A stretch of 64,000 nucleotides of DNA from assembly GCA_933822405.4 (NCBI GenBank), contig CAKOGP040000113.1, forward strand, positions 23,183-87,182. Direction: 5' to 3'. The position numbers and the translations under genes are program-made. This DNA is from Cylindrotheca closterium. Lineage: Eukaryota > Bacillariophyta > Bacillariophyceae > Bacillariales > Bacillariaceae. The notes below the pieces were generated by a model that worked only from the letters and a program-made list of their open reading frames with translations, was not told the DNA's origin and did no database searches. Positions 43,840 through 55,539 of the stretch are shown here, in pieces; position 1 is the first letter of the stretch; every line of letters begins with the position of its first letter.

Positions 43840-46098
43840 TTATTGGATGATGCAGCACACTACTCCAGGAGGACACCCAAGTGCACCAGCCAAACCACCG
43901 GCATTGCTCTGATTTGCAACCGAAGTAGACTGTGTTCCTCCACCGCCATTTTCGTTATTGTCGGCAGCGTATCCAGCCTTCACTACCTCTGCAAGTTTTG
44001 TCAAAGTAGTGTCCTCCCGAAACAAGTACTCGTCCGATATTTTCACAGCATAGCTTGATTCGAAGCTACCCTTGAATTGAGATAGACTGAGACTGTCTAG
44101 AACAGTGATGAGGGCTGTATTGTCGTCAATACAGTCTGGTGGGATTTGACCCACTTTTGAGACTTCTACTCGCAATAGATCACGAATGTCATCTCGGCTC
44201 TTCTTTCGTAGTTTTTCGATATCTTCTACACTAAGTGCTTTGCTTTGATTTGTTCTGGTTTGATCAACTTCAAAAGAAGAAGCACCTTCTTTGAATGATT
44301 TCCTGAAGACGACTTTCAGCGTTCCGCCAATGAATGCCTTCCGACACCAAGCACGAGCGATCTTTCCACTCGTTGTTTTCGGTACAGTTTTGGTTTGTAG
44401 AAATACAATTTGACTGACACCCAGTGAGTGCTCTTGGTTGATGGCTGAGCGTACTTGGTCTGCCAGTGGATTGCAAACAATCTGGACTTCCTTTTCTGTG
44501 GGAACCTCTCTCAGTTCCATTACTAGCGCAACTTCTTCGCCACCTGCATGGGTTGGGTCAATGGTAAACGCTGCAGAACAGCCAGGTCGCAATTGGTCAG
44601 AAGTTGATTCTGCTGTGGCCTCAAGGTCTTGTGGATAATAATTTCTTCCAGCAATAATAATCAAATCTTTTAATCGACCGCAAATGAATAGCTCCTTATT
44701 GTGGAGAAAGCCTAGATCACCAGTTCGAAGGAATTGTGTTTCATCGTCACCTTCAACAGTAGCGTGAAAGTCCTCCTTTGTTTCAGTTGCCTTGCGAAAG
44801 TAGCCACCAGCTTTACTAGAAGAAGAAACCCAGATTTCACCAACTGTTCCTTCTGGTAAAACTTTACGGGTCTCTCGATCCACAATTCTGACATCGACAC
44901 CTTGTCGGTCTGGGTATCCACACCCAACCAATCTGGAAACCGTGGCATCGTCAGTACTGCCATCATTTTTCAGGACAACTTGACCATCTACTTCTAGCCT
45001 TTGTTTGTCTACGCTTATTATTTGCTTCCCACCCGAACAAACGAAAACCGTGTGCTCTGCTAGACCATAGGTCGGGAAAATGACAGGTTTCAATCCAAAT
45101 GGACCAAATGCTTTCATGAAGGCCTGCATACCGTCCTCATCAACTGGCTCGGCAGCATTGATTATATGGCGCAACGAAGACAAGTTCAATGGTTTGTTGA
45201 CATAGTTGCTGGCCTGGAACTTTCGAGAAGTCAGTTTGAAGGCAAAATTTGGAGCTTGACAGTGAGTAGCTTGATATTTGGAGGCCGCCTCGATCCATAG
45301 CATTGGTCGCTGCAGGAACGACAAGGGAGACAGATAATACCCGCTTCCTCCACAGTATGCAACCCCTAAATAGCTTCCAATTAATCCCATGTCATGATAT
45401 TGTGGAAGCCACGAAGCAACAATTGTGTCGTCTGTAGCCTCGAGTTCATTCGTGATGATGGTAAGGTTGTGGGCCAAGTTTCCGTGAGTGATCATGACAC
45501 CTTTTGGTTCACTTGTAGAACCAGAAGTATACTGCAGGAAGGCTATGTCCTGAGGTTCAATTGTGATTCCTGGGGTGTCATTGTTGGAGCTGGATGATGC
45601 CTTGTCCGTTGTAATCCATTTGAGATTATCGGGCCAAGAACCAAGGGGTCTTTTGAATCTTGTCAGAGCATCTTTGACACTTGCCAGTTTTTTTAAATGG
45701 TTGTATTCTTGGTTGGTCAGAGCCACTTGTGCGCCGCTGCTTTCTGTGATTTTACCAAACATGTGCAGCGAATCGCGACGAGCAGGGTTTGGTGGGAAGA
45801 CTGGGACTGCAATGATTCCCACCTTGATGCAAGCGAAAAATGCTACCATAAAATCCAAAGAAGGTGGATACACCAACAACGCTCTGTCTCCTTGACGAAG
45901 TCCACTTTCAAGCAAATGTTGGGCCAGATTCGATGTTTCAAGGTTGAATGAATCGTATGTGTACGATTTTTGTATTTTGCCACCGTTCAAACCAGGTCCC
46001 AAAAAGGTGAAGAGCTTTTTCTCACCATCTTTGGCGATGTTCTTGGTCAGTTTATCCAAGAGGAGATCTAGATCTGGTGCGCCATCAGACGATGTCAT
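43840..46098 (-). CDS. Fatty-acyl-AMP ligase with C-terminal acyl carrier domain and CaaX-like end
   Basis: The ATG at 46096-46098 gives 752 aa with no intron. The adenylation domain has VYPPSLDFMVAFFACIKVG, the A3 loop YTSGSTSEPKGVMITHGNL, WLPQYHDMGLIGSYLG, GYPDRQGVDVRIVDRETRK, and TGDLGFLHNKELFICGRLKD, with the long spacing typical of FadD32-type FAALs, which make acyl-AMP and pass the chain to a carrier protein rather than to CoA. A carrier domain follows (about 655-730), with LDSLSLSQF carrying the Ser for phosphopantetheine. The final residues are CCIIQ, a CaaX-like motif after a Gly/Asn-rich linker, so lipid anchoring is possible. The next protein in the pathway is not adjacent. Confidence 0.9.
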   Translation of the reverse strand: MTSSDGAPDLDLLLDKLTKNIAKDGEKKLFTFLGPGLNGGKIQKSYTYDSFNLETSNLAQHLLESGLRQGDRALLVYPPSLDFMVAFFACIKVGIIAVPVFPPNPARRDSLHMFGKITESSGAQVALTNQEYNHLKKLASVKDALTRFKRPLGSWPDNLKWITTDKASSSSNNDTPGITIEPQDIAFLQYTSGSTSEPKGVMITHGNLAHNLTIITNELEATDDTIVASWLPQYHDMGLIGSYLGVAYCGGSGYYLSPLSFLQRPMLWIEAASKYQATHCQAPNFAFKLTSRKFQASNYVNKPLNLSSLRHIINAAEPVDEDGMQAFMKAFGPFGLKPVIFPTYGLAEHTVFVCSGGKQIISVDKQRLEVDGQVVLKNDGSTDDATVSRLVGCGYPDRQGVDVRIVDRETRKVLPEGTVGEIWVSSSSKAGGYFRKATETKEDFHATVEGDDETQFLRTGDLGFLHNKELFICGRLKDLIIIAGRNYYPQDLEATAESTSDQLRPGCSAAFTIDPTHAGGEEVALVMELREVPTEKEVQIVCNPLADQVRSAINQEHSLGVSQIVFLQTKTVPKTTSGKIARAWCRKAFIGGTLKVVFRKSFKEGASSFEVDQTRTNQSKALSVEDIEKLRKKSRDDIRDLLRVEVSKVGQIPPDCIDDNTALITVLDSLSLSQFKGSFESSYAVKISDEYLFREDTTLTKLAEVVKAGYAADNNENGGGGTQSTSVANQSNAGGLAGALGCPPGVVCCIIQ

Positions 46099-46555
46099 GG
46101 TCGGTCTACTGGTCTCTGTATAAATTTGTATTACTACTATGGGCGCAATCACAAAGGCTTCGTTATTATTAATAGATGTTGACCTTTCAAAAAATGCGTT
46201 TTCATAAATGGGGGGGGGGATCCCCTCGCAATTTTGGTTTATCTTGCACCGCCGTGCGTGAAAGAAATAACTCTATCTTTCTGTCAGTATACTTGCACAC
46301 AAGTTCGATATGTGTAGATCGGACTTAGGTTGCTGGTGCAATACTGAGATGACGGTCGCCCTACCGTCGTTCATGGAGTCACTATTGAGTCCATTGGTTC
46401 GACCGCTTTCTTCCGTCTACGTTAGAAAATCTTGAATCAATCAACAAAATTAAAAATCAAATACCGGTATTTATTACTACAAGCCTTTTTTTGCCGGACA
46501 AAGCATCCTGCACCACTATCGTAGTTTGTACCTACGTCAGAAAAGAAGACAAACG
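46099..46555. promoter_or_regulatory. Divergent promoter of FAAL-ACP and acyl-CoA oxidase
   Basis: 457 bp between start codons. It contains a run of about ten G at 46209-46219 and the perfect palindrome AAATACCGGTATTT (46459-46472), 84 bp before the oxidase start. No coding sequence seen. Confidence 0.5.
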
Positions 46556-48768
46556 ATGAATGCTGATTTGAAGCGCGAGCGGGAACAGGCCAGCTTTGAT
46601 GTGCTGAAGATAACCCACATGTTTGATGGTGGCAAGGCTGCCACTGATCGCCGACGATATCTAGAGAGAGTGATTGAACGAGATCCAACTGATATCTTTT
46701 CGAACGATGACAACCATTATCTTCATAGAACGGAGCGTCACGTTCGAGCCACAGCAAAGCATGTCCGTCTAGTGGAGATTTGTCGAAAGCTTGGTATTGG
46801 AAAAGAGTGCGGCGGTGAACTTTGCGAGAGCGATGACTTTTATTTCTTGCTGGACGCTGTTGCTGATGATTTGCCGACGGCTCTGCACTGGGTCATGTTC
46901 CTACCAAATATCAAGACGTTGTGTGATGACGAGCAACAAGCCAAGTGGTTGCCTCTGTGCCGGGATTGGAAAGTGATTGGCTGCTACGCACAAACCGAAC
47001 TTGGACATGGATCGAATGTAAGAGCACTGGAAACTACTGCTACCTTTGTTCCTGAATCAAAGGGAGGCAAAAAAGGTGGAAGCTTCGTCATTCATTCCCC
47101 CAGCATGACTGCTGCAAAATTCTGGCCTGGTACGCTTGGAAGAACTGCGAATCATGCGATGGTCATTGCTCGGTTAATTGATGGAGAAGGCGTAGACCGT
47201 GGCATTCACAATTTCATCGTTCCATTGCGTTCCATGGAAGACCATAGTCTTCTGCCCGGAGTTAAAACTGGTGACATCGGTCCCAAAATTGGCTACAACA
47301 ATATGGACAACGGATTCGCCTACTTCGACAATGTAGAAATTCCTCGTCGCAACATGGCCATGCGATTTGCTGAAGTGGACGAGAACGGAAAGTACTCCAA
47401 GAAACATGTTTCCGCTGCTGCTTCGAAGGTTGCCTACATCACTATGATGCAAGTGCGTGCAATGATCGTAATGGGATCCTCCAAGGCATTGGCAATGGCC
47501 ACAACCATCAACATTCGATACTCGGCTGTTCGAAAGCAAGGCTACAATGAAGATGGCAAGACAGAAGTTCAAGTTCTGGACTACAAACAGCAGCAGCACC
47601 GTATTTTTCCTCTTCTTGCGGCATCCTACTGCTTTTTCTTTTCGGGAAGAAAGCTATGGGACAACCTCAAGAAAATTGAACATAAACTGATCTCCAAAAA
47701 GCCCGTTACCAAGGTGCAAGTTGCTGATATTCATGCCACGTCATCGGCATTAAAGTCTTTTAATACGATGGTTGCAGCTGATGGTATTGAAGAATGCCGC
47801 AAGGCTTGCGGTGGTCACGGCTTTCTTGCTAGTTCAGGACTGCCAGAACTAATGTGTAGCTACTTACAAAGCCCTACAGTCGAGGTGAGTGATTAGCGTT
47901 CAAGCTATACTGGTACAATAGTGCAATAGCGATACGACTTGCGTTGGAAGTCTGATTGCTAACGTCATTATTTCGCTGATAGGGAGACAATCACATGCTC
48001 CCACAACAGGTAGTTAAGGTACTATTGAAGCTAGTACAAGCAGTCCAGAGTGGTGAGGGGGTTGATGCATACACAACTTGCGACTCTTATAGTCTTGTTC
48101 CTTCGCTGAAAGCTCTATTTAGTGGACAGCGAGAGAAGTGTCTCGCTGTAAACAAGACAGATATGAAGGACTTACCAACATTGCTCTTGGCGTTCCGACA
48201 TCGTGCTGCCATGCTTCTCATAAACGTGGCGAAGCAACTCAATGACGATGTCATGAATGGAAAAAGTATGCAGGAAGCCTGGAACTATGCTTTGGTGGCC
48301 ATGGCCAAATCATCCAAGGCTTATTCTTTATTTTTGCTCTTGCGAAATTTCATGGAAGGAATTATGGAAGAACAGCGCAGCAAACTTCTTGGGCGGGCCG
48401 AGGTCAGCGTACTTGGCGACTTGGCCCGTATGTTTGCATTGTACTGGATGGAAAAGGACATCGGCGACTTCATTCATGATGGCTACCTCACGGCCAAACA
48501 AGCTAGCTGGGTAGCACCAAATGTATTGGAATTCCTAGATGCTATCCGTCCAAATGCTGTAGCTCTAGCAGATGCCAGAGATCTATCTGACTTTCGTTTG
48601 AAAAGTGCGCTTGGACGCTATGACGGGAATGTTTACCCACACATTCTTGAAGCGGCATACAAGGATCCACTGAACTCGGTGGACCCAGGCCCTGCATATG
48701 ATCCAGAGCTGAAGCGCTTGATTACGGGAGGAGTTGGAGTCTACAGTGGCACAGCGTCAAGACTGTGA
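46556..48768 (+). CDS. ACX: Peroxisomal acyl-CoA oxidase
   Basis: Exons 46556-47884 and 47983-48768 (98-nt intron) encode 704 aa, the usual ACX length. The family signature CYAQTELGHGSNVRALETTA, the FAD loop SPSMTAAKFWPGTLGRTANH, FIVPLRSMEDHSLLPGVKTG and GIEECRKACGGHGFLASSGLPE (with the catalytic Glu region) are all present. The enzyme oxidises acyl-CoA to trans-2-enoyl-CoA and makes hydrogen peroxide, the first step of peroxisomal beta-oxidation. The protein ends SRL, an accepted type 1 peroxisomal signal. It is head to head with the FAAL gene. Confidence 0.96.
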
Positions 48769-49036
48769 CTTTCCTATTGTACCTACTAATACTAATAGTA
48801 CTCAAGTCCACGTGGACAAGTATTTGTGGCAAGGATAACGTCTGTAAATATGCGGCATGTTCGATGTCACGGTTGAGCTAAGAATCGAACTAATCGGATA
48901 ATGAATCAGTCGGCGGGATCTACCGCAATATTGAATATCTTCATCTTCGAAACAGCACTTGTTGTCATTGCTTTCATCTTGCGATTGGTGAAGCAGTTTC
49001 GTAATATCTTCATTGCAAGATAGCCAGGGCTTCGAA

Positions 49037-52000
49037 ATGGCGTCAATTAGCAAATTATCAATTCGTGGTGTTCGAGCGTTTTCTCCGGATGACGATGAGC
49101 AGGTCCGCAGTTCTGTTGTTTTGATCCACGGCTTTTCTTGTTCCACTTGTTAGACGGTTTTGGCTCAGTTTGATGCTTCCATTGCAGGTTCTTGAGTTTT
49201 ATTTCCCATGTACAATCATTGTAGGGGCAAACGGATGTGGAAAGTGAGTTTTTGTTCTTTGGGTGATGATGCTAATTGCGGTGAATGGTGTTTGCTAACA
49301 AAATTAAAAAAAACATGTCCACCCATTCCTCTTCACGACCTCGGTAGAACCACGATCATCGAAAGTCTCAAGTTTGCCGTTTGTGGGGCGCTTCCACCTG
49401 GAAACAAGTCCGGTCAAGGTTTGTATGAACAGTTGTTGATGTGACTTTTTCTTGAAGCGTTGTCTGACTCGTGTTTTCCTCTGTAGCTTTCGTTCACGAT
49501 CCCAACAGTATTGGGCAGTCCAGTGTGAAGGCGCAAATCAAACTACGATTTACAAATCGGTAAGTTGTCAGGATTTTCAGAGATTGGATTTCCACACCTT
49601 TCACCCATGTTTCTCGATGAATGAAACTGCAGCGGCGGGCGAACAATGGTTGTGCTCCGGTCAATGGAACTCGCACAGAAGAAGAAAAACATGACGTTCA
49701 AGCAGCTGGACGGAGTAATTCGAATGACAGATGAAGATGGTCAGCGCCAATCTCTCAGTCACAAATGTAGTGAATTGGATCGACAACTCCCCGTGTTGCT
49801 TGGTGTATCGAAAGCGATATTGGAGCACGTTGTTTTCTGGCAAGTCCTCCATGCTTCAAATACAATGGGATGGATGCGATTTCTAATTATTTCATCTCGT
49901 TCCTCGTTTTCCTCCTCCGCAGTCACCAAGAGGATGCAAATTGGCCGCTTCAAGAGGGGGCCGTTCTAAAGAAGCGATTTGATGACATTTTTGATTCAAC
50001 CCGTTACACAAAAGCGCTTGAAGTGTTTAGCAAATTGAAAAAGGATTACACTTCGAAGGTGAAGGACCACAAAGCAGATGTTGCCTCGTACTCATCCCAT
50101 TTACATGCTGCCCAAGGATTTCAGGCTGAAGTTGAGAAGTATAGTGACCAACTTGAGCTTGTGGAGCAGGAAATCGAGGAGAACACTGAGGAGCTACGGC
50201 GGACTGAAAACGAGGAAAAGCGGCTCAACGAGATTCTTGACCAACTAGATGAAATTCAACTCGACGTCGACGACAAAAGCAATAGCTTACACACTTTGAC
50301 GGAACTTGCAAACAAAACTCGCAAGATGCTGGAGGATGACCTGACAGAAGAAAAATCAGCGAGAGAACTCAAGGAAATGCTTCGAGACTTTGACTCCAAA
50401 TTGAATGACCAAATTGACGAAATGGATGATCTGCAAGGGGAAATCAGCCGATTGAAGAATCAAATTTCGGAGCTGACACAAGAAGAGTCCAAGCTGCAGT
50501 CACAATTGGGAAGGTACCAGGCTGAGAAGGATGCACAAGTAGAGCGCCAAACTTTGCGTTGCGAAAAAGTGATTCAAGGAAATAATAGATTTGGGCTCAA
50601 CTCGACACTAACTGCTTTCTCGCAAAGCCAAAGTATGACGCAAAATGCTTCGTTTCTAGAGGCCTCTGGACAACCTGTTCAACTAGAAATGTCCAAAACC
50701 GATCTGGATGACTACTTTCGTGCACTGGGGAGAAAGACATCGGAACTCGACGAGGATTTGAACCGAAAAACAAAGCTTCGTCTGCAATCGGAGGATGAAT
50801 CGCAATCCCAACTCGTGGACCTCAAGGGCAAGTTGCAGTCAATCAAGAACGAACAGAAGAAGCTCAATCATGACATTGACGAGGCCAAAAAGGAATACGA
50901 GGACGTAAGCAGGCAGGTCTCACAAATTTCGCGAATGCGTAAGGACGATGTCGAAGATGCGAGAAACAATGCTAATAGACTCGCCGCACAAAGAGACAAG
51001 CTAAACAAAGATCCACGGCGAAGCCAGATTGCAACAGAGATCCGAAGCTTCGAGGACAAGAGTGATCGTAAGTGACATACTCATCAAATGTGATGGCTTC
51101 GTGAATTCTCCACTAATTCCCTTGCCAATTCAAAGGTCTTAAACGAGATCTCGAAGAAGATAGCGACGCTTTGCGTGACCTGCGAGAAACGGCAGAGGCA
51201 CAACACGAAATTACTGTTCTGAAGCAACAAATCGCACGTGACATCGAGGATTTGAAGGAGTCTATTCAAGAATCTGATTTTGCATTGAAGAGCAGAAATA
51301 TCGACATACCGACTATCGAGTTAGACGGGGATGAAATTGGCGATGGTTTGAGCCAGGCGATGGGTAAGCTCACGGAAGACGTTTCGTCAAAATTTCAAAT
51401 TGCTGATTCAGAGCTCCGAAAGGCCCGGGAGCAGTTCAACGCCCTCCAAAATGTTGTCGCGGAGAAGAGTGCACTACTTACACGTGATCAGCAGCTTGTT
51501 CACAACAAGAGGGACAAGCTGGCGAGTTTGAGCAGTGAGGGTGGTATCAAGAAAGTTGAGAACGTTGTATCCGAGTTGCGTCAATTTGAAGCATCAAATG
51601 CTATTGCAACGCCGCCTGAATTGAACGAGACCAAACCGAAAGAGCTGCTCACTTACTTGGAAGAGAGGTTAGAAGCTGAAGAAGCCGAGAGTCTCGAGGG
51701 CATACAACCAGAAGTTATCAGCAAGATAATTAAACGCCTAAAGAACAAGGTAAGATGTCTTGGGAAGTGTCAACTTCCCCATTAAAATGTTTTTGACACG
51801 TTGCTTTTTCACCAAGGCAAAACGACCAGGTCAAAAAGTAGTCTGTCCTTGCTGCAAAAGAGGACTAGATGACCAGGACTCAGTTCAAGTTTTCTCTGAA
51901 CAGATGAAAATGCTCATGGGCTCGGAATCTCCATTGCTAAAGGATGGTGAAAATAACAAGACAGCCAAATCTCAGTATCAAAAGTGGCGCAGGATCACTA

Positions 52001-54120
52001 CAGAGAACATGAACGACATCTTGGAGTACCGCCGCATCGCGAATGAAGTCAATGATATAGAACACAATTGCACATCCCTAGAGACCGTAGTCGAAGAGAG
52101 AAAGGAAGATCTTGAAACCACGAAAACGGCTCGAGATGAAATTTTGTCTGAGGTCGATGGGCTGCGTAGTCTCCTGGAGTCCTGTAAGATGTGGCAGGGT
52201 GCATCAGATCGCATCAACCTCAAGAGATCACAGGCAATGAACAAGTGCAACACGCTGTCTATCAGCGAAAGTGTGCACAGTGGCCGTGATCTGAAAACGG
52301 TCGAACGAGACTTTGCCGAGAAGACTGAAAAGAAGGATGAGTACCAGGAAAAGGTATGATTCGAAAGTCAAACACTTATCGGGATGAAAATGCAGCTCAC
52401 CGATCTTTCTTTGTCTGTAGATCAGTCGTCTCAACAAGGAGATGACAAAGATAAACAATCAGATGTCTTCAGTTTCGAAGCAGGTGAGTCACGTTCGAAT
52501 TGGTGTAGATTTACATCGAGGAGTTCCTCAAACTGTTTTCCTAGGCGACTGATGCCGAAAATTTAGCAAGAGAAAAGGAAGAGAAGTTTGCTGGAATCCG
52601 AAAGCTGTCCGATCGCAAGAAAGCTTTGAATGAAAGAATTTCCAAAACTTCAAAAGAACTTCTTGAGCTCGGGGATAACATTAAACCAATCAAGGACAAG
52701 ATAGCAAAAAAGGAATCAGAGGTACAATACGCACATGAGGGTTCGCAGTTCAAATTGCCGACGTCACCTAACCACTTTCGTTTCTTTCATTGTTCGTCAA
52801 AGAGAGAAAAAATGAGAAAACATACTATGGAAGAAGAGAATGAAATCAGGAAAACCACCGAGCAGCTCAAGATGTTCGAAAATGAATTTCGAGAACTCCA
52901 ACGACAGATTGACGATTTTGATTCAAGGAATGAAGTTAATGCTCTAGAACGCATTGAGAACCAAATCGAGGGGTTTCAATCAAAGCGAAAGGAGAAAGAG
53001 GCCAATGTAGCAAAAATCCAACCACATTTGGAACGGCTGAAGAAAGCATTGGATGACCAGGAACGACACAAAAAGAATCTGAATGAGAATATAAACCTGC
53101 TTGATCTCAATGCTCAAATTCGAGACCTCGAAAGGGAGCTAGAGAACCTTCAGGAGGGCACGAAGCAAATCAAGGGGCGTGACACTGCCAAGGATGATAT
53201 TGACAATCTACAGAGGCGAAAAAACAAACTTGCTCAACAAAATGCAAGGCTAGAAGGAAGAAGAGGCGAAATTCACGAGAATATTCGAAGTTTCAAGGTA
53301 TGAGCTTGTTTGGTGTTTGCGACGCATTATTTAGTCGGCTAAGATTCCTTGCTTGTAGCGGAAGCTGTCGCAACCAGAGTACCGGAGCGTAGACGAGGAG
53401 TACAGGATAGCTTCGATTAAGCACGACACCACGGAGATGGCAGTTCGAGATATTGGAAAATATCATGCAGCTCTTGACAAAGCCCTGCAGCGGTTCCACA
53501 GTCTCAAGATTGCCGAAATAAACACTATCATTAGAGATCTATGGAATCTAACGTACAAGGGAGAAGACATCACGAGTATTGCACTCGTCTCTGGGAAGGA
53601 CACTGGGTCTCGTTCAACCCGTTCGTATAACTACAGAGTTGTCATGACCAAAGGTACCACAGAGCTTGATATGCGAGGTGAGAAAATAAGTTCTTCCTGT
53701 GGCACCATGTGTGGCTTGTTGTTGCTCACCATGTCTTTATCGTCGTTTATTCAAGGTCGCTGCAGTGCTGGACAGAGAGTTCTGGCAAGTATTGTCATTA
53801 GGTTGGCCCTTGCAGAGACTTTCTGTGTCAACTGTGGGTGCATTGCTCTTGACGAACCCACTGTGAACTTAGACTATCGAAACAAGAAGGGTTTGGCAGT
53901 TGCATTGGCTCAAATCATTGCTTCCCGTGCAAAGCAGAGAAACTTTCAGCTGATCATGATTACGCATGATGAGGACTTCGTTGCAATCATGAAGACAGAG
54001 TTGGCCTCCCAGACGGGATTTTCGATGCCTGAAAAGTACTTCCAAGTTAGGCGTGAGGAGGGAGCAGATGGAAAGTTCTACTCCAAGATTGATGCGATCG
54101 ACTGGGAGGAACTAGTTTAG
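49037..54120 (+). CDS. RAD50: RAD50, SMC-like ATPase of the MRN complex
   Basis: I join 13 exons: 49037-49102, 49188-49243, 49348-49418, 49487-49559, 49633-49839, 49923-51067, 51136-51749, 51817-52353, 52421-52483, 52545-52721, 52803-53297, 53359-53677, 53756-54120; total 1395 aa. The N-lobe starts MASISKLSIRGVRAF; Walker A (GANGCGKTT) is split between exons 2 and 3. Long coiled coils flank the zinc hook CPCC (51844-51855). The C-lobe has signature RCSAGQRVLASIVIRLALAE, Walker B CIALDEPTVNLD and the H-loop ITHDEDF. RAD50 tethers and processes DNA ends with MRE11 and NBS1. The exon 5 donor is GC (49840-49841); introns 10 and 12 are multiples of three without stops. The first donor (CAG|GTCCGC) is weak. 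Confidence 0.95.
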
Positions 54121-54189
54121 TTTCAAAGTGAAAAGAGATTGCAACAGTTTTATAACCATCAACATAAAATTTAATTCTGCAGTAGATGG

Positions 54190-55217
54190 ATGATGCCACT
54201 ACTAGGAGGAAGTAAAGGCCTCTCCCTATATTTCGTTGCGATCTTCTTTCTATATTTTCCGTTTTGTGATGGATTTCAAGTTCATCACACTCCTCGCAGG
54301 TATGTGCTGACTCATGCCACTGATGAAGCTGCTATATTTGATGATTCTTCAAACGGGGATGCGATTATGTCAGCGGCTGCAGCAATAACGAAAGAATCGT
54401 GCCAGCTACTGGGTATCAAGTCTGTCGGGGTAGACTATGGGCTGGTTCGCACTGGTGTCGCTGCTACGATTGGGTACGAACCAACGCCTCTGAAAATCCT
54501 ATCGAACCTGAACAACACAGAAGTTTCTCAACACGTAGTTCAAATGTGCCGCGCAGAGCAGGCAAGCCAAGTGATTGTTGGATTACCCCTACACAAAAAT
54601 GGAACAGAAGCCAACCAAACGACGATAACTAGAATGTTTGCTGCCGAGCTTGCAGACCACGTGATCAAAAATCTGGTAAGAATTCCTGACTCGCAATCAA
54701 GGTAGATCAAAGGGCTTTCTTGACTAAGGGCTTTCTTGACATTATATGTCGTTTCTGTTTATAGGGGCCTAGTGTTTCTGTGCTGCTCTTTGATGAGAGA
54801 TACACATCCAAAGAGGCTGCAGCAAGAGCACACAGCAAGGATCCTAATCGAAATTTGCAAGGGCAACTTGATGCCGTTGCTGCTTGCATAATCCTGGAAA
54901 GCTACTACAACGACAATGGCCATGGTGCCGAACTTGTAGAAGTGGACCCCACACTCTATGAAGAGTGCGTAAATGTCTGGGAGGAAAAGCGGATACACGA
55001 AGAGAAAAGGTTGCAAGAAGAGATGAGAGATCGAGATGCCAGAAGGGCTTGGAGAAAGGAAGCGATGGAAAGAGATAGAACGATGGAGGAGACAGCTTCT
55101 ACGAATACGAATACCAAGAAAAAGAAGAAAAAGAGAAAGGTAAGCTGCTGACTACTTCTACATCTCCCTTTGTAAGTGAAGTCATTTTGAATGGGATAGG
55201 TATCACATCTCACATAA
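54190..55217 (+). CDS. YqgF/RuvX-type RNase H-fold protein, probably plastid-targeted
   Basis: Exons 54190-54675, 54765-55139 and a tiny 55200-55217 give 292 aa; if the last donor is not used, translation stops at 55151. The leader LSLYFVAIFFLYFPFCDGF is a signal peptide ending in an aromatic residue, as for plastid import. The YqgF fold shows SVGVDYGLVRTGVA (first catalytic Asp), VIVGLPLHKNG, and LFDERYTSKEA with the second acidic residue. Bacterial relatives process pre-16S rRNA and were first described as Holliday-junction resolvase-like. A basic, Glu/Lys/Arg-rich tail of about 60 residues is extra. The gene starts 69 bp after RAD50 in the same direction. Confidence 0.82.
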
Positions 55218-55539
55218 TCCTTCCCTGATAGAAAAAGTAGGTTAGAAAATTACCTTAGTAATCTTTTGGAGCCATCCGTCTGAGATTTTTTCCTATACAA
55301 CGGTAGTGACAGAAAGGCATAGAGCATACTTAAAAATATTTTATTACACTACTACGGTACTTTCTAAAATTGTACCGTCGTAATCGGACATTTTGTCGGA
55401 CCACGACGGACAGACAGCACGAAATGCCGATCGTTTGCATTGTTTTTCACCTCTTTTACCACACTACTTGCAAACAGTCCAGTTGCTTGTTGGTTGCTGC
55501 TTGTAGATTTGTCATCCTATTTTTCATCAGGTGCACAAA
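55218..55539. promoter_or_regulatory. Upstream region of the POT transporter gene
   Basis: 322 bp with ACGGTACTTTC...GTACCGTCGTAATCGG (55352-55389), another GGTAC/GTACC pair. No coding sequence seen. Confidence 0.4.

Noticed and set aside
46209..46219. Poly-G run as a G-quadruplex
   Set aside because: A single homopolymer is weak evidence and could also be an assembly artefact.
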